Below the pieces are notes generated by a model. The model was given only the letters and a program-made list of their open reading frames with translations, ran no database searches and was not told the DNA's origin. A stretch of DNA of 64,000 bases. It comes from Sisyra terminalis. Lineage: Eukaryota > Arthropoda > Insecta > Neuroptera > Sisyridae. Numbering within the stretch: position 1 is the stretch's first letter; every line of letters starts with the position of its first letter. This document shows, in pieces, positions 35,964 through 47,022 of this stretch. The stretch spans positions 52,095,701 to 52,159,700 of the forward strand of contig OY292275.1 in assembly GCA_958496175.1 (NCBI GenBank). Reading direction: 5' to 3'. The position numbers and the translations under genes are program-made.

Positions 35964-37535
35964 GTAAAAGATTTTTATATTTCTACTAACCAATTTCTAA
36001 TTAATATCTATTCGTTACAGCTTAAATTGTCACTTTCGATCGTTAATAATATCCTTTCTAACGTTTCAGCCGAATAATTCGATCATCACTTCCAACCTTT
36101 CGGGGTTGAGAAGTGATCGATCGATTACGTAATTTTTTGTTTTTTGTTTTGTACATATGACGTCGTACATACGTCACCTCCCAACGACGTCACCCAATGT
36201 AGTCATTCCCGAAAAAAAATCCCGGAATATGGGTGAATTTTCGATTTTCCTGGAATAGGATTCTGGGAATGGCTTAGTTACGTCCCGGGAGGCCTAAAAA
36301 ACATATCCAATAGTCAATATTTTTGTTTTTTTTTTTCAAAAAATTTTTTGGCCGCGTTTGAAAAATCCCAAAAATAAGCCAAAATTGACGTTTTTTTTCA
36401 CTTTTTCCAACTTTAACGCCGTTTTTAGCGAAAACTATAGATCGTACGTTAACGATAGTAGGCTCATTCGATAGCGCTTGAATTACTCTATCGATGGTAT
36501 AAATTTGGTCCCGGAAAACCTTAAGGGAAAAAACTTTTTTTTTCAGCTTTGCAGAAATCTCAAATCCTCCATGAAATGGTGGTCGATTTTATAAAAAATA
36601 ATTGTTGAAAATTTTTTGTCGAATTTCTCGATGAAATTCACATTATAGGTACCTTACGTTAGGATTGAAGCGAATATGTAAAAACTTTTTCACTTTTCGA
36701 TACCCTTCGTCGAAATTTTCGATAAAATAAATTAACATATGCAAAGTATTAAGATGTGAATATAAAATAACATTAAAAATTCGATGATGGGTATCGAAAG
36801 GTTAAAAAGTTTTAAATATTCGCTTCAATCCTAACGTAAGGTACCTATAATGTGAATTTTATCGAGAAATTCGACAAAAAATTTTCAACAATTATTTTTT
36901 ATAAAATCGACCACCATTTCATGGAGGATTAGAAATTTCTGCAAAGCTGAAAAAAAAAGTTTTTTCCCTTAAGGCTTTCCGGGACCAAATTTATACCATC
37001 GATAGAGTAATTCAAGCGCTATCGAATGAGCCTACTATCGTTAACTTACGATCTATAGTTTTCGCTAAAAACGGCGTTAAAGTTGGAAAAAGTGAAAAAA
37101 AACGTCAATTTTGGCCTATTTTTGGGATTTTTCAAAATCGCGGCCAAAAAAATTTTTGAAAAAAAAAAACAAAAATATTGACTATTGGATATGTTTTTTA
37201 GGCCTCCCGTGACTTAACTAAGCCATTCCCAGAATCCTATTCCAAGAAAATCGAAAATTCACCCATATTCCGGGATTTTTTTTCGGGAATAACGTCTTTG
37301 GGTGACGTCGTTGGGAGGTGACGTATGTGTGACGTCATATGTACAAACCAAAAAAAAAAAAAATCTACGTAATCGATCGATCACTTCTCAACCCCGAAAG
37401 GTTGGGGAAGTGATGATCGAATTATTCGGCTGAAACTTAAGTGAGAATATTATTAACGATCGAAAGTGACAATTTAAGCTGTAACGAATATATATTAATT
37501 AGAAATTGGTTAGTAGAAATATAAAAATCTTTTAC

Positions 37536-37605
37536 CTTGTTGGGGACTCGATCCGTCGTCTTTCCGTTTATAACATTTTCCGTGCGCTTATCGATTCGGC
37601 CATTG
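37536..37605 (-). repeat. tRNA-like module in U2'
   Basis: Inverted counterpart of the U2 module; on the minus strand it reads ATGGCCGAATCGATAAGCGC and then GGATCGAGTCCCC. Confidence 0.45.
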
Positions 37606-38806
37606 GAAGATATATGTATTGATCGTTGAAACTCATATATAAAGATTTCTTCATTGATGGAAACTTTAAAAATTTTTTCGATCGAAGGAATTGTAATTTT
37701 CCAAAAATATTTTAACCATAGCTGCTCCATGTTAATCCCCGAAAATTTGTCTAAAGACATTGTAATATTTTAAGGTCTTTCATCCTTATTTTTCGAAAAA
37801 ACAAATTTGTATTTGAATAGCATTATCTTGCATATAATCGAATAACATTGTATACTATCGAGTTCATTTATCTTAATTTTTAACAATGGAACGATATTCG
37901 TGGAATTTTCCGGAAAATTTTTTATCATAGCTTCATCACGTTACGTTCGGAAAAGATGTTGAACCACATTGTAAAATATTTTGATCCTTAATCCTTTTTT
38001 TCAAGAAAACAATTTACATTTGTACTGCAATATGACGCTTAATATGTAAATTTTTAATTTCACATAAATCGTTTAACGATATCGAAAAGTATTTTTTTTT
38101 TTTGGATATTCGCTTCAAACGTAACGTTTGGCACCTGTGGTGTGAATTTCATCGAGAAACTCGACAAAAAAATTTTCGACTACAATCGACGTGCGTGGGA
38201 TCATGGATTTTAAATTTCTGGAAAGTTGGAAAAAAAAGTTTTTTTCCTTAAGGTTTTTCGGGACCAAATTTACACCATCGATAGAGTAATTCAAGCGCTA
38301 TCTAATGAGCCTACGATCGTTAACCTACGATCTATAGTTTTCGCTATAAACGGCGTTAAAGTTGAAAAAAGTGAAAAAAATCGACAAAATTGGCCTATTT
38401 TTGGGATTTTTCAAAATCGCGGCCAAAAAAATTTTGAAAAAAAAAACAAAAATATTGACTATTGGATATGTTTTTTAGGCCTCCCGTGACGTAACTAAGC
38501 CATTCCCTGAATCCTATTCCAGGAAAATCGAAAATTCACCCATTTTCCGGGAATTTTTTTCGGGAATGACGTCATTGGGTGACGTCGTTGGGAGGTGACG
38601 TATGTATGACGTCATATGTACAATCCAAAAAAAAAAAAATACGTAATCGATCGATCACTTCTCAACCCCGAAAGGTTGGAAGTGATGATCGAATTATTCG
38701 ACTGAAACTTAAGTGAGAATATTATTAACGATCGAAAGTGATATTTTAAGCTGTAACGAATATATAGAAATTAGAAATTGGTTAGTAGAAATATAAAAAT
38801 CTTTTA

Positions 38807-38876
38807 CCTTGTTGGGGATTCGATCCATCGTCTTTCCGTTTATAACATATTCCGTGCGCTTATCGATTCGGCCATT
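38807..38876 (-). repeat. tRNA-like module in U1'
   Basis: Inverted counterpart of the U1 module with the best B-box of the set (GATGGATCGAATCCCC on the minus strand) and the A-box-like ATGGCCGAATCGATAAGCGC. Confidence 0.45.
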
Positions 38877-39239
38877 GGAAGATATATGTATTGATCGCTT
38901 AATCTCATATATAAAGATTTCTTCATTGATGGAAACTTGAAAATTTTTTCCGATCGAAATTTTCCAATTTACAATCAATTCAAATTACAATCGGATTGTA
39001 ATTTTCCAAAAATATTTTAACCATAGCTGCTCCATGTTAATCCCGGAAAATTTGTCTTACGACATTGTAACTTTTTAAGGTCCTTCATCTTTTTTTTCGA
39101 TAAAACAAATTTGTATTTGAATACTATCTTCTAACGTTGTATATAATTTTTATTGTTAATAACAGGGATTAAGGACATCGAAAAGTTAAGATATTTTTCG
39201 ATATTGTTTTTTATCGTATTTTCCAATAATCGATCGAAA

Positions 39240-40325
39240 GACATTCTACTTAACTTACTTACTTTATTGTTGTATTAATTTAACTCTTCTCTGTTTTCTT
39301 ATTGTAAAAATAAGTCTGAAATATAAAAAATTCAGGGAGACGGTTAAGGTTAATCGAATTGAAAAACGATTTTTATTAAAAATAATTTATTAATAATAAA
39401 TAAGTATCAATTAAATTTATAATCTAATACAATAGTTTATTACAATAGTAATAGTTCTATTTCGTTAGTATTAGTTACAATAGTTTATTTATTTTATGTA
39501 AAAGTATCAATTGTTATAAACATATAAAAATATGAAGTAAATAAAAAGCTTTTGAGTTTACTGATATTTCGATTATTTATCACTTTAACCACTTTATCAC
39601 TTCACGTTCACTGATTTATTGAAACACAATTTACACCACTGATTGTTGTAATAAATCCGTCCGTGTTTTTCTCGGTAGTTAATAAGTGTGGAAATGGTAT
39701 TCTAGAAGAATTTGATTGCTGACTCCAGAACGATCCGCAATTATTCGTCAAACGTCCATTTGGAAATGAACAATTCAAATCCAATGAACAATTCTCTGTT
39801 GTCATCGGTCAGCTTCTTCTGTAGCGAAAAATTCAATAAGAACAATATTAAGAGTTCTCAAAAAAAAGGGTACTCACAAATCATTTATATCCCAAAAAAA
39901 TTATACTTTCTTCAATGCAAAACAAATGCCCTTGTCCTTAACTTCCAGGTCATTTGGATCTGTAAACAAATCATACAACCCAGTTGCATTAACTTGTACA
40001 ATGAAGAGCATATGGCACAGTTCATTTACATAATTGAAACAATGGTTCCCTAACTTGTGCATTTGTAAAAAAAAACAGATAATAGCGATATTGTTTTACT
40101 GATAAGGGTTATTTTTTTACAGTATGTACGGGTGGACGTTAATATTCTATTGGAATCGAAAAATACCAAAGTTGAAAATTAACGATTTCGTGAAAAAGCA
40201 ACGATTTTTTGACTTTTTTTTTTTGACGAAATTTTTTTTTCTTTCGATTTCAAAGTAAATTATTATATTATCGTAAATATTATATATTTATCTTTAACCA
40301 TCTTTATATAACGATGCTACAAGCG
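39240..40325. other. AT-rich DNA without recognised genes
   Basis: Overlapping frames on both strands at 39608-40053 show no family. Nothing else recognised. Confidence 0.35.
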
Positions 40326-40330
40326 ATTGA

Positions 40331-41139
40331 GGACTGGCACTCTCAACGGATCATGAAACAATGTCCTTACGTGAGCAATAATGTGAATTTTTTTTTGTCC
40401 TGTGTTCAAAATGACACCCGCGAAATTGTTCCAAAATTTTAAAAAAGACAATATTCAAGTGCACTAAAAGGATATAAGGAATGGTATATTTCAGTAAAAT
40501 TTAGCCTCATTATTTAGATTGAATCATCTTTAGGGTAACCGCTTAAATAGAATTTCCATTTAGCGTCTAGATCTATGGGAAATAAAAACGGGAAGTTAAA
40601 GATGTAAAATTGCATACACTAAATTTGCCCTGAAATTCATCATTTTCAAGGGGTCACTTTTCTTTATAAGGACTCATTTTCTCAACGGAATATGAAAAAA
40701 TATCCTTACGTGAGCAATAACGTGAAATTTTTTTTGTCCTGTGTGCAATATCGTTCCAATGTTTCAAAAAGAACTATATTCAAGTGCATAAATAATATAT
40801 ACAAGATGAATTATTTCGTTAAAATTTAACTTCATTATTTTGATTGATTTATCCTTAAGGTGACTGTATAAATTGAATATGGCGCTATATTTAGGCGCTA
40901 GATCTTCGGTTAATTAAAAACGGAAATTTATGGATGTAAAATTGGATGCACTAAATTTGCCCTGAAATTCAACGTTTATAAGGAGCACTTTTCATTATAA
41001 GGACTAGTTTCTTCAACGGATTATGAAACGGATTATGCCTGTTTGTGAGTAGAAATGTGAAAGCATTTTTGTCCTGTGTGCAAAAAGATATCCGGAATAT
41101 CGATCCAAAGTTTCAAAAAAGTCAATATACAAGTCAATA
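40331..41139. repeat. tandem repeat, period about 330-340 bp, 2.4 copies
   Basis: CTCAACGGA marks unit starts near 40342, 40681 and 41011 (spacing 339 and 330). Shared blocks are CCTTACGTGAGCAATAA, TTTTTGTCCTGTGT, CACTAAATTTGCCCTGAAAT and TATAAGGACT. Units are roughly 75-80% alike by eye. The third is cut off at about 41139, where a hammerhead-like repeat begins. It may be a diverged satellite. Confidence 0.75.
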
Positions 41140-41385
41140 TTCATCACAATGAATGCGTGAATCATCACAATGCAAGTACGGAGTGATCCAAACTACTTGA
41201 TGACCACTGATGAAGATTGCTTGGCAATCGAAATACGTATCTGGGCAATACGTCACGAATATTTTTGTTTGAACTTTTGTTCAAATTTATGTTAATAAAT
41301 TGGACTGCAATATATTTTATATATTGTATACACAGTATAACTGTTCAAAGTCAGCGAAAAAATCTTATTTTGATTACTTTTTTCG
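41140..41385 (+). mobile_element. retroelement fragment with hammerhead-like core
   Basis: This matches one arm of the inverted element at 58593-59073 from ATCATCACAA to CTTATTTTGA. It contains CTGATGA (41207-41213), a stem GATTGC-TTG-GCAATC, then GAAA (41230-41233): the conserved core and stem II of a hammerhead ribozyme. A further ACGTAT/ATACGT pair could form stem III, though with an extra U next to GAAA. Confidence 0.6.
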
Positions 41386-42075
41386 ATACTGTTGTCAAGA
41401 TATCTCAAGTTCTAACCAGCCGATTCACTTAAAATTTGGCATTCGAAATACCTTTCTCCGGAAACGTACGTAGGTTTTTTTTTACATTGCAAAATTTTTT
41501 TTTAATCAACAATTTTTTCGTTTTTTTATAGTGAAAATTTTAATGTTTTGTTCAAACGTGCACCATTTCGCGAAAAACAAAATATCAAAAAAATCCTACG
41601 TACGTCTCTTGCTGTTGTTATATAGAAACTAAAAATTTCCAGGATTTTGTTCCAGGACCAAAATTAAGGAGGTTACATCTTCGGTCATGGACTCGTCTAA
41701 AAAATGAGGCGCTTCCGAAGAAATGCTGGACAGCCGCCATTTTGAATTTAATTAACACGAAAAAATTTGTATTTGTATATTAAAACCTAAATTATAAAAC
41801 CTCTTTCACAGATTTTCGATTGATCTTTTTGTTGAGTCACAAAAAATTCATAAATTATGCCCACTTTTTCACGCTCTAGACCAGCTTCCCCCCTTAAGGC
41901 AAATGAACAATTTAACAATTAAGAATGTACTGAAAAGTTCTGTAAGCATGTGTTTGTATTAATATGATTTTTTAGAAGCCTAATGAAGGTCAAATAAAGG
42001 ACCGATACGACGCTGAAATAATTATTAATATATGGATTTACGTCCATTAAGTCCATTTTCCTGCTAAAAATTAAA
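41386..42075. other. AT-rich DNA with a local inverted repeat
   Basis: ACGTACGTAGG (about 41465) and its complement CCTACGTACG (about 41597) frame T-rich DNA of about 140 bp. The stretch ending GCCGCCATTTTGAATTT (about 41735-41752) has the look of an insect interspersed repeat. No gene seen. Confidence 0.35.
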
Positions 42076-42091
42076 TAATGTTATTGGAATA

Positions 42092-42325
42092 GATGATAAA
42101 AACAGATCTCAGCTTTTATATTTTTTTAAATAAAAAGAAATTCAGGTTGTTTAAGATCTTTTTTTTTTATTTTTTATTTAATATTTTATTATTTCAAAAA
42201 GCAACGTTAACTTCTAAAGTTACGATTACGTAACGAAACGTTGCTTTTTGAAATAATAAAATATAAAATAAAAAAATAAAAAAAAAAAAACAGAAAGATA
42301 TTAAACAACCTGAATTTCTTCTTAT
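42092..42325. mobile_element. 234-bp Penelope-derived foldback element
   Basis: It starts AGATGATAAAAACAGATCTC and ends AAACAACCTGAATTTCTTCT, with inverted arms meeting in a palindrome around AAGTTACGATTACGTAACG. It is flanked by an identical 13-bp duplication TGTTATTGGAATA (42079-42091 and 42326-42338). The ends match those of the Penelope-like element at 57643-58536. The hammerhead-like stem and GAAA remain but the CTGATGA box is lost (TCTAAAG), so no ribozyme is expected. No coding sequence. Confidence 0.78.
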
Positions 42326-42339
42326 TGTTATTGGAATAC

Positions 42340-42867
42340 TTAAAAAAATTTTGGTCGCTTATTAGTATCTATTTAATACTTTCAGCTACTAGTTCCGCTT
42401 TAATATATGATCTATAAGATTCGATTTATTAAATTTGAAATAAAATTAAAATGAAATGTGGCCTGATTTTTATTAATTTTGTCACTTCTTAAAGCGATTT
42501 GTTAGTTTTCTACTAATTAGGTCCAAAGGTTGCCTGTCCCATTTATTTTAGGTACATAATTACAACAATTATCGTGAAAGTACAATATATATACTTACAT
42601 ATTGTACTTATGAATACGTAATATGCGATAACGACAATAACTCGTTTTTCTCCGTTTGAATTATAATTGGGTAAGGTTTGTAAGGTTGGTACGCATTTGT
42701 CACTTGTATTTTTGGGTACGCTATGTTGGCAACAAATAGTAAATTGTCAAAAATACTATCGTCGTCAAAAATGTTGACTCAGAATTTGATATAGTGACAT
42801 AAGGCGTGTTTAATATGTTTAATTAATTACAATTAAAATATTAAGTTATTGAATCTAAAACAATGAA
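42340..42867 (+). other. region upstream of Vps54
   Basis: The presumed promoter and 5' untranslated region of the next gene. I see no TATA box that stands out from the AT-rich background. No stable start-site motif can be assigned. Confidence 0.35.
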
Positions 42868-45695
42868 ATGGAACAAATTGTTAAGTCCAAGGAATCGGAT
42901 TCAGTATGGCACACATGCCACTACTGTTCCTTGGAAAATTTCAAATCACTGCAAGAATTTACCAGGTAGATTTGTTGAAAAAGTTGATTTTCATTTTGAT
43001 ATCTTAATAATTTTAAATGTTAAAGGCATTTACGGGACCGACATTGTACCAAAGAAGGAGGATCTTACGTTTGCCGATACGGATATAATGGAGTGTGTAC
43101 TTCTTTACCTTTAGACGGCGTTTGTGATAGAGATTATGAAAGCCATGTTCAACGTCATCACGTATTAAAAATGTCCACACCAGAACATTGGTCTATATAC
43201 TCAGCGGCGCAAAACTTACCAGCTGTTTTAAACGACCCAGGTCGTGGAAAACAGTCTAACTTTTTTACTAAAACTTGGGGTGATAATTTTATAGAGAAGG
43301 CCACAATTGCCAAGAGTTACTATTTACCTGAAATTACACAAAGTCATTTCGAGGCCTATCTAAGGAAAATAGCACGTAAATATCGACGACGTTATAGAAT
43401 CACGTCGAACAATTCTGAGACTGTAAACTCTAAACTTACATCACGAGCGTCGGCGCCTTCTTTGGCAAAAGACGACAGCCTAAATTCAATTCCGGAAATC
43501 TTTTTAAAATCAGAATTTCCTCTAAACGATGTGGCTACATTCAATGCAGTGTTTCCGTTTGTCGGGAACAATTCAAGGGAACATCAAAGTGGCAGATTAC
43601 TACAAGAGAAATTGAGTCACTACCTAGACATAGTTGAAGTTCAAATATCGGAACAGGTTTCTCAAAAATCTTCAGCTTTCTTTCATGCAATGACATCACA
43701 TGATGCGATCATGGAACAAATGGGGTGTGCAACAGTTGAAGTGAAAAATTTACGACAAAAGATCCAACTATTTGATCAAGGTCTAGCAAAAAATCCACTC
43801 AAGTTGCTAGCTTTGGCAAGATCAAGAAATAATCATTCTCATCTTTTACGAAAGTTACGTTTAATGTTCACAGTATTACAAACGCAACCGACTTTGCAAC
43901 TATTATTGAGTGCTCCTGATTATGTAGCAGCATTAGAACTAATTGAAGAAACTCAGGATGTACTATCGCGTGAATTAGCTGGCGTTACTAGCTTAAGACA
44001 TTTACCTTCTCAATTGGAAGAAATGTCTCGTTTGATTGATAAAATGTTAACTAGTGAATTCGAACGTTATGCTGCCGCTGATTTACATAGGCCATTAACT
44101 TCAGATTGTAAAGTTTTGGATCCAGACCGCCTTACTAGTCTAGTAGCTGGCTTACTTCGGCAAGTAAATCTACAATTTTTAGAAGTTTACAAGTACGAAG
44201 CTGTAACAGCTGCTCAAGCTATATTGAAACAGTTGTTAATTGAGCATTTAGCCGATTCAGAGGGAGACGTAGAACTATGTTTAACAGGAATTGGGGATTC
44301 CACCCCATCGATGTCTTCTACTCAATGGTTGCAGTTACTTGTCCATGCTACTAATGCTCTTAGTCAATTAATTTTAAGAGTCAAGGCTGTACACGATGTC
44401 ATTAAAGCGGCTTCCGATTCAAGTGCTGGAAAATCAAAAAATAATGAGATGAGTGAAACGGACTCATTTTTGAGTCTCGAAGATCATGCGAAAGTCAACG
44501 AAAAGTTAAACAGTTTGTTGATTTCAATTTGTGATCATTGTCACGAAAGGTGTGCAAGTTTAATTGTAGCCCAAACGGATAAGAATTCAGCCATGAGCGC
44601 TAGTCAAATAATTCAATTAGCAGATATTATCGATAAATTCACAGAAGTTTGCGAGAAAATATGTGGTCGAGTGAGTCCAGCGTTAAAAGCCGCATTCAAA
44701 ACGCAAGCTGGCAAATATGTATACAACTTTCATAATCAAAGAAAGACGAAATTAAATTTATTATTGGATAGTGAGAGGTGGAAAGCAGCTGAAGTTCCTA
44801 CTGAATTTCAAACTTTATTAGATCAGTTAAGAAATAAGAAATTTTGTTCAAGTTTATCTCCAACGACAAATAGTGAAGTAATTATAACGGGAAAAGCAGC
44901 GTCATATTTAATTGTCGATTCCCAGAAATTTGTAGTTGTGGGAACGGTGTTGATGTTACTTCGTTTTATTTGCGAATATTGTATTTGTGCAACGGAGTTG
45001 CCCACAACGGCAACAACTGTTGGAAAATATTTAGTAGAATTATTATTAGTTTTTAATTCAAAGTCTTGTCAACTTATTCTTGGTGCTGGTGCGATACAAG
45101 TAGCAGGTCTAAAAACAATAACGAGCACGAATTTAGCCTTAGCGTCACGAGCTTTACAATTGGTTGTATGGTTTTTACCACATTTGCGAGATCATTTCAC
45201 AAATCTTAAAGCTGATATTAAATCGTGGTTTGATAACGCCGAAAATAAAATTAATGATCATATTATTCAACTGGAAGACAAAATTTTGTCTATCATTACA
45301 ACATTAGTGGGCAGTTTACTACAAGACTGGATGGCCAGACCTCCTGTTCCTTCTCAGTCATTCCGAAATGTTTCCAAACACTTGGTGAAATTACATGAAG
45401 CCGTCAGGGACATTTTACCTCAGGAGCAGGTATTTTGATTCTTTCATTGTTCGTTTATAAATATAATAAATTATTTTTCTTTCAGGTCACTAAAATTTAT
45501 AAGACCCTTCATATAGCATTTAAAGGAAAACTACGTGAAAAAATAATCAAAATGAATATTATTAATAATGGAGGACCACAACACGGTGTTGTTACATCAG
45601 AACTAACGTTTTATTTAGAAACATTAAGAACTCTAAAAGTGTTACCCGAATCAGAATTAAGTGATAAAGCAATGGATGATATATGGATAAAATGA
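42868..45695 (+). CDS. Vps54: Vps54, GARP complex subunit (3 exons, 903 aa)
   Basis: Vps54 is the subunit of the Golgi-associated retrograde protein (GARP) complex, with Vps51, Vps52 and Vps53, that tethers endosome-derived vesicles at the trans-Golgi. Exons: 42868-42965, 43026-45429 and 45486-45695; introns of 60 and 56 bp with GT/AG ends. The total, 2712 bp, is divisible by three. The start is the second of two nearby ATGs; the first (42863) is in the wrong frame. Residues 14-39 form a C2H2 finger (C17, C20, H34, H39) split by intron 1, and a second finger-like set follows (C49, C57, H73, H77). Then come YSAAQNLPAVLND and FFTKTWGDNF (about 95-125), LLQEKLSHYLDIVEV and FFHAMTSHD of the N-terminal coiled region (about 224-250), and the C-terminal Vps54 domain with QLILGAGAIQVAGLKTIT, PVPSQSFRNVSKHLVKLHEA and INNGGPQHGVVTSELTFY. 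Length is close to animal Vps54 proteins (about 940-980). No disabling changes. Confidence 0.95.
42966..43025 (+). other. Vps54 intron 1 (60 bp)
   Basis: Donor ACCAG|GTAGAT and acceptor TTAAAG|GC. It splits an Arg codon inside the first zinc finger. Without removing it, neither flanking frame gives a Vps54 N-terminus. The acceptor lacks a strong pyrimidine tract. Confidence 0.8.
45430..45485 (+). other. Vps54 intron 2 (56 bp)
   Basis: Donor GAGCAG|GTATTT and acceptor TTTTTCTTTCAG|GTC, phase 0. Splicing joins ILPQEQ to VTKIYKTLHIAFK, the expected order in Vps54. Reading through hits a stop after two codons. Confidence 0.93.
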
Positions 45696-45715
45696 AGCAT
45701 TTGTTTGAAATATTT

Positions 45716-45721
45716 AATAAA
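45716..45721 (+). promoter_or_regulatory. polyadenylation signal of Vps54
   Basis: AATAAA lies about 20 bp after the stop codon, implying a very short 3' untranslated region; further copies occur downstream (about 45974). Confidence 0.55.
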
Positions 45722-46785
45722 TATATCAAAAGAATACAAATTTTATTATTACGTTCTATTAAGTATATTTTTAAATGTAAAAAATCAAAGTTATTATAAT
45801 TAAATTTAATGAATTGAAAATTCGTACTACCTATTTTTCGTTTTAAAATTTTAATGGTCAACGTTGTTTTATATTCGTAAAATTCAATACTGTTACGTCT
45901 AATATCATAAAAGCATGCATATTGTGAAATTGACTAAGTGCTTTTTTTTAATCTTATGTACAAAAATGTGAAAATAAACCAATTAATATATTTCACTGTT
46001 CAATTTGAAACACGTTTTTTTTTTTGTTAAATATCTAAAATTAATTTTGAGGATCCGTTTGTTTAAAGTAAAGTTTGTTGGGGGCCTTGACGGTATTTGT
46101 GTTTAAAACTCCATTAATATCTTTTTCTGAGTTGTCATTTAGGTTTATATCTTAAAAATCCACATATTATTACAGATATCATAAATAATAATCCCAATCC
46201 TGACTAATTAAAAGTATGTTCACCCAAAATAATTTGTGTTCCATTTTCTACACTATAGCATTGATATTGTCCAAAAATATTTCCAAAAGTCTGAGGAATA
46301 TTTTAATCTTTTTTCACTACCGAAAAAAGAACGACGAATCATTCAAATTAAGAAACAATTAAGAAATCTTAGAACAGCGTAAGTATCAGTAAGTATAAAA
46401 CAATAGGCGCTACTTTTGAACAGTACAATACGGTACATACTAATGTTTCATTAAAAAGTGTAAAAAACTTTTATAGTCGCTAAAATTATTGCTTTCATTC
46501 ATATTCTTGTAAAAAGATAGTTATAGATCATTTATTTTGTAACTTACAAAGTCTAAATAGGAAATAACTTTCTTATATTGTAGATTTATCATATAAATCT
46601 CAAAATAAATTTATTCTGAATTTAACATAAATTATATAACTTTCTAGTCCCTATTTAACAATGAGAGATTTGGGAATGATGCAAAATTTCAATTCAATTT
46701 TGTAAAAAAAATGGTTTTTCCCGTTTTTACTTAAAAAAAGTTTATAAATTTTTTCGTTTTAATTGTTTCTTTGAAGAAATGCAAT
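45722..46785. other. AT-rich DNA 3' of Vps54
   Basis: No gene recognised. Confidence 0.35.
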
Positions 46786-46792
46786 AAAACAA

Positions 46793-47022
46793 TGATAAAA
46801 CTCTGATCTCAGCTTTTTATTAAACTAAAGAAGAAAATTGAAATTGTTTAAGATCCCCATTTACTATTAGATGTTTTATTTTTCAAATTGGTAACGTTTC
46901 GTTGCTTACCGCAACTTTATTTTGTAATTATTTGAATTTTTATAGAAACGAAACGACACCAATTTGAAAAATAAAACATCTAATAATAAAAAGGGATCTT
47001 AAATAACTTGAGCTTTCTTCTT
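46793..47022. mobile_element. Penelope-derived foldback relic
   Basis: The left end AATGATAAAACTCTGATCTC and the right part GGGATCTTAAATAACTTGAG mirror the elements at 42092 and 57643. Inverted arms share TTTTATTTTTCAAATTGG and its complement. The ribozyme-like box is eroded (GAAACGAAACG remains). No clear target duplication. Confidence 0.6.

Larger units (their letters stand above)
34280..39235. repeat. imperfect palindrome of about 4.9 kb made of two inverted two-unit blocks
   Basis: Left arm about 34280-36713 and right arm about 36781-39235 are complementary over their length, with a spacer of about 67 bp. Outer anchors: AACTTTTCGATGTCCTTAAT at 34342 and its complement ending 39187. Inner anchors: GGATTGAAGCGAATAT at 36662-36677 and its complement at 36816-36831. 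Each arm holds two related units in tandem: U1 about 34440-35510, U2 about 35735-36713, then U2' about 36781-37765 and U1' about 38080-39085. U1 and U1' share variants absent from U2/U2' (for example CACCTGTGG/AAACGTTACGTTTGAAGCG), so an ordered block was inverted and duplicated. The arms differ by scattered substitutions and indels, so this is not a recent hairpin artefact. No protein family was recognised; the open frames inside (112, 107 and 89 codons) are shared only because the DNA is. Confidence 0.85.

Noticed and set aside
35062..38489. Frames reading VFFLKVFRDxIYTIDRVIQA on the other side of the units.
   Set aside because: Part of the same non-coding repeat, with A/T-run ends; no start context or family.
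35739..38978. Similar open frames of 89-112 codons in three of the four palindrome units (FSGINMEQLWLKYFWKIT type).
   Set aside because: They cover the tRNA-like module, the U1 copy is broken by a stop, and the frame is shared only because the DNA is duplicated. No family or codon signal.
34280..39235. Possibility that the palindrome is a read or assembly artefact.
   Set aside because: The arms differ by many substitutions and indels, unlike a folded-back read of one molecule; still worth confirming with long reads.
42863..43114. ATG-initiated frame of 83 codons just before Vps54.
   Set aside because: It runs through intron 1 and is in the wrong frame; the ATG five bases later gives the zinc finger and a spliced frame.
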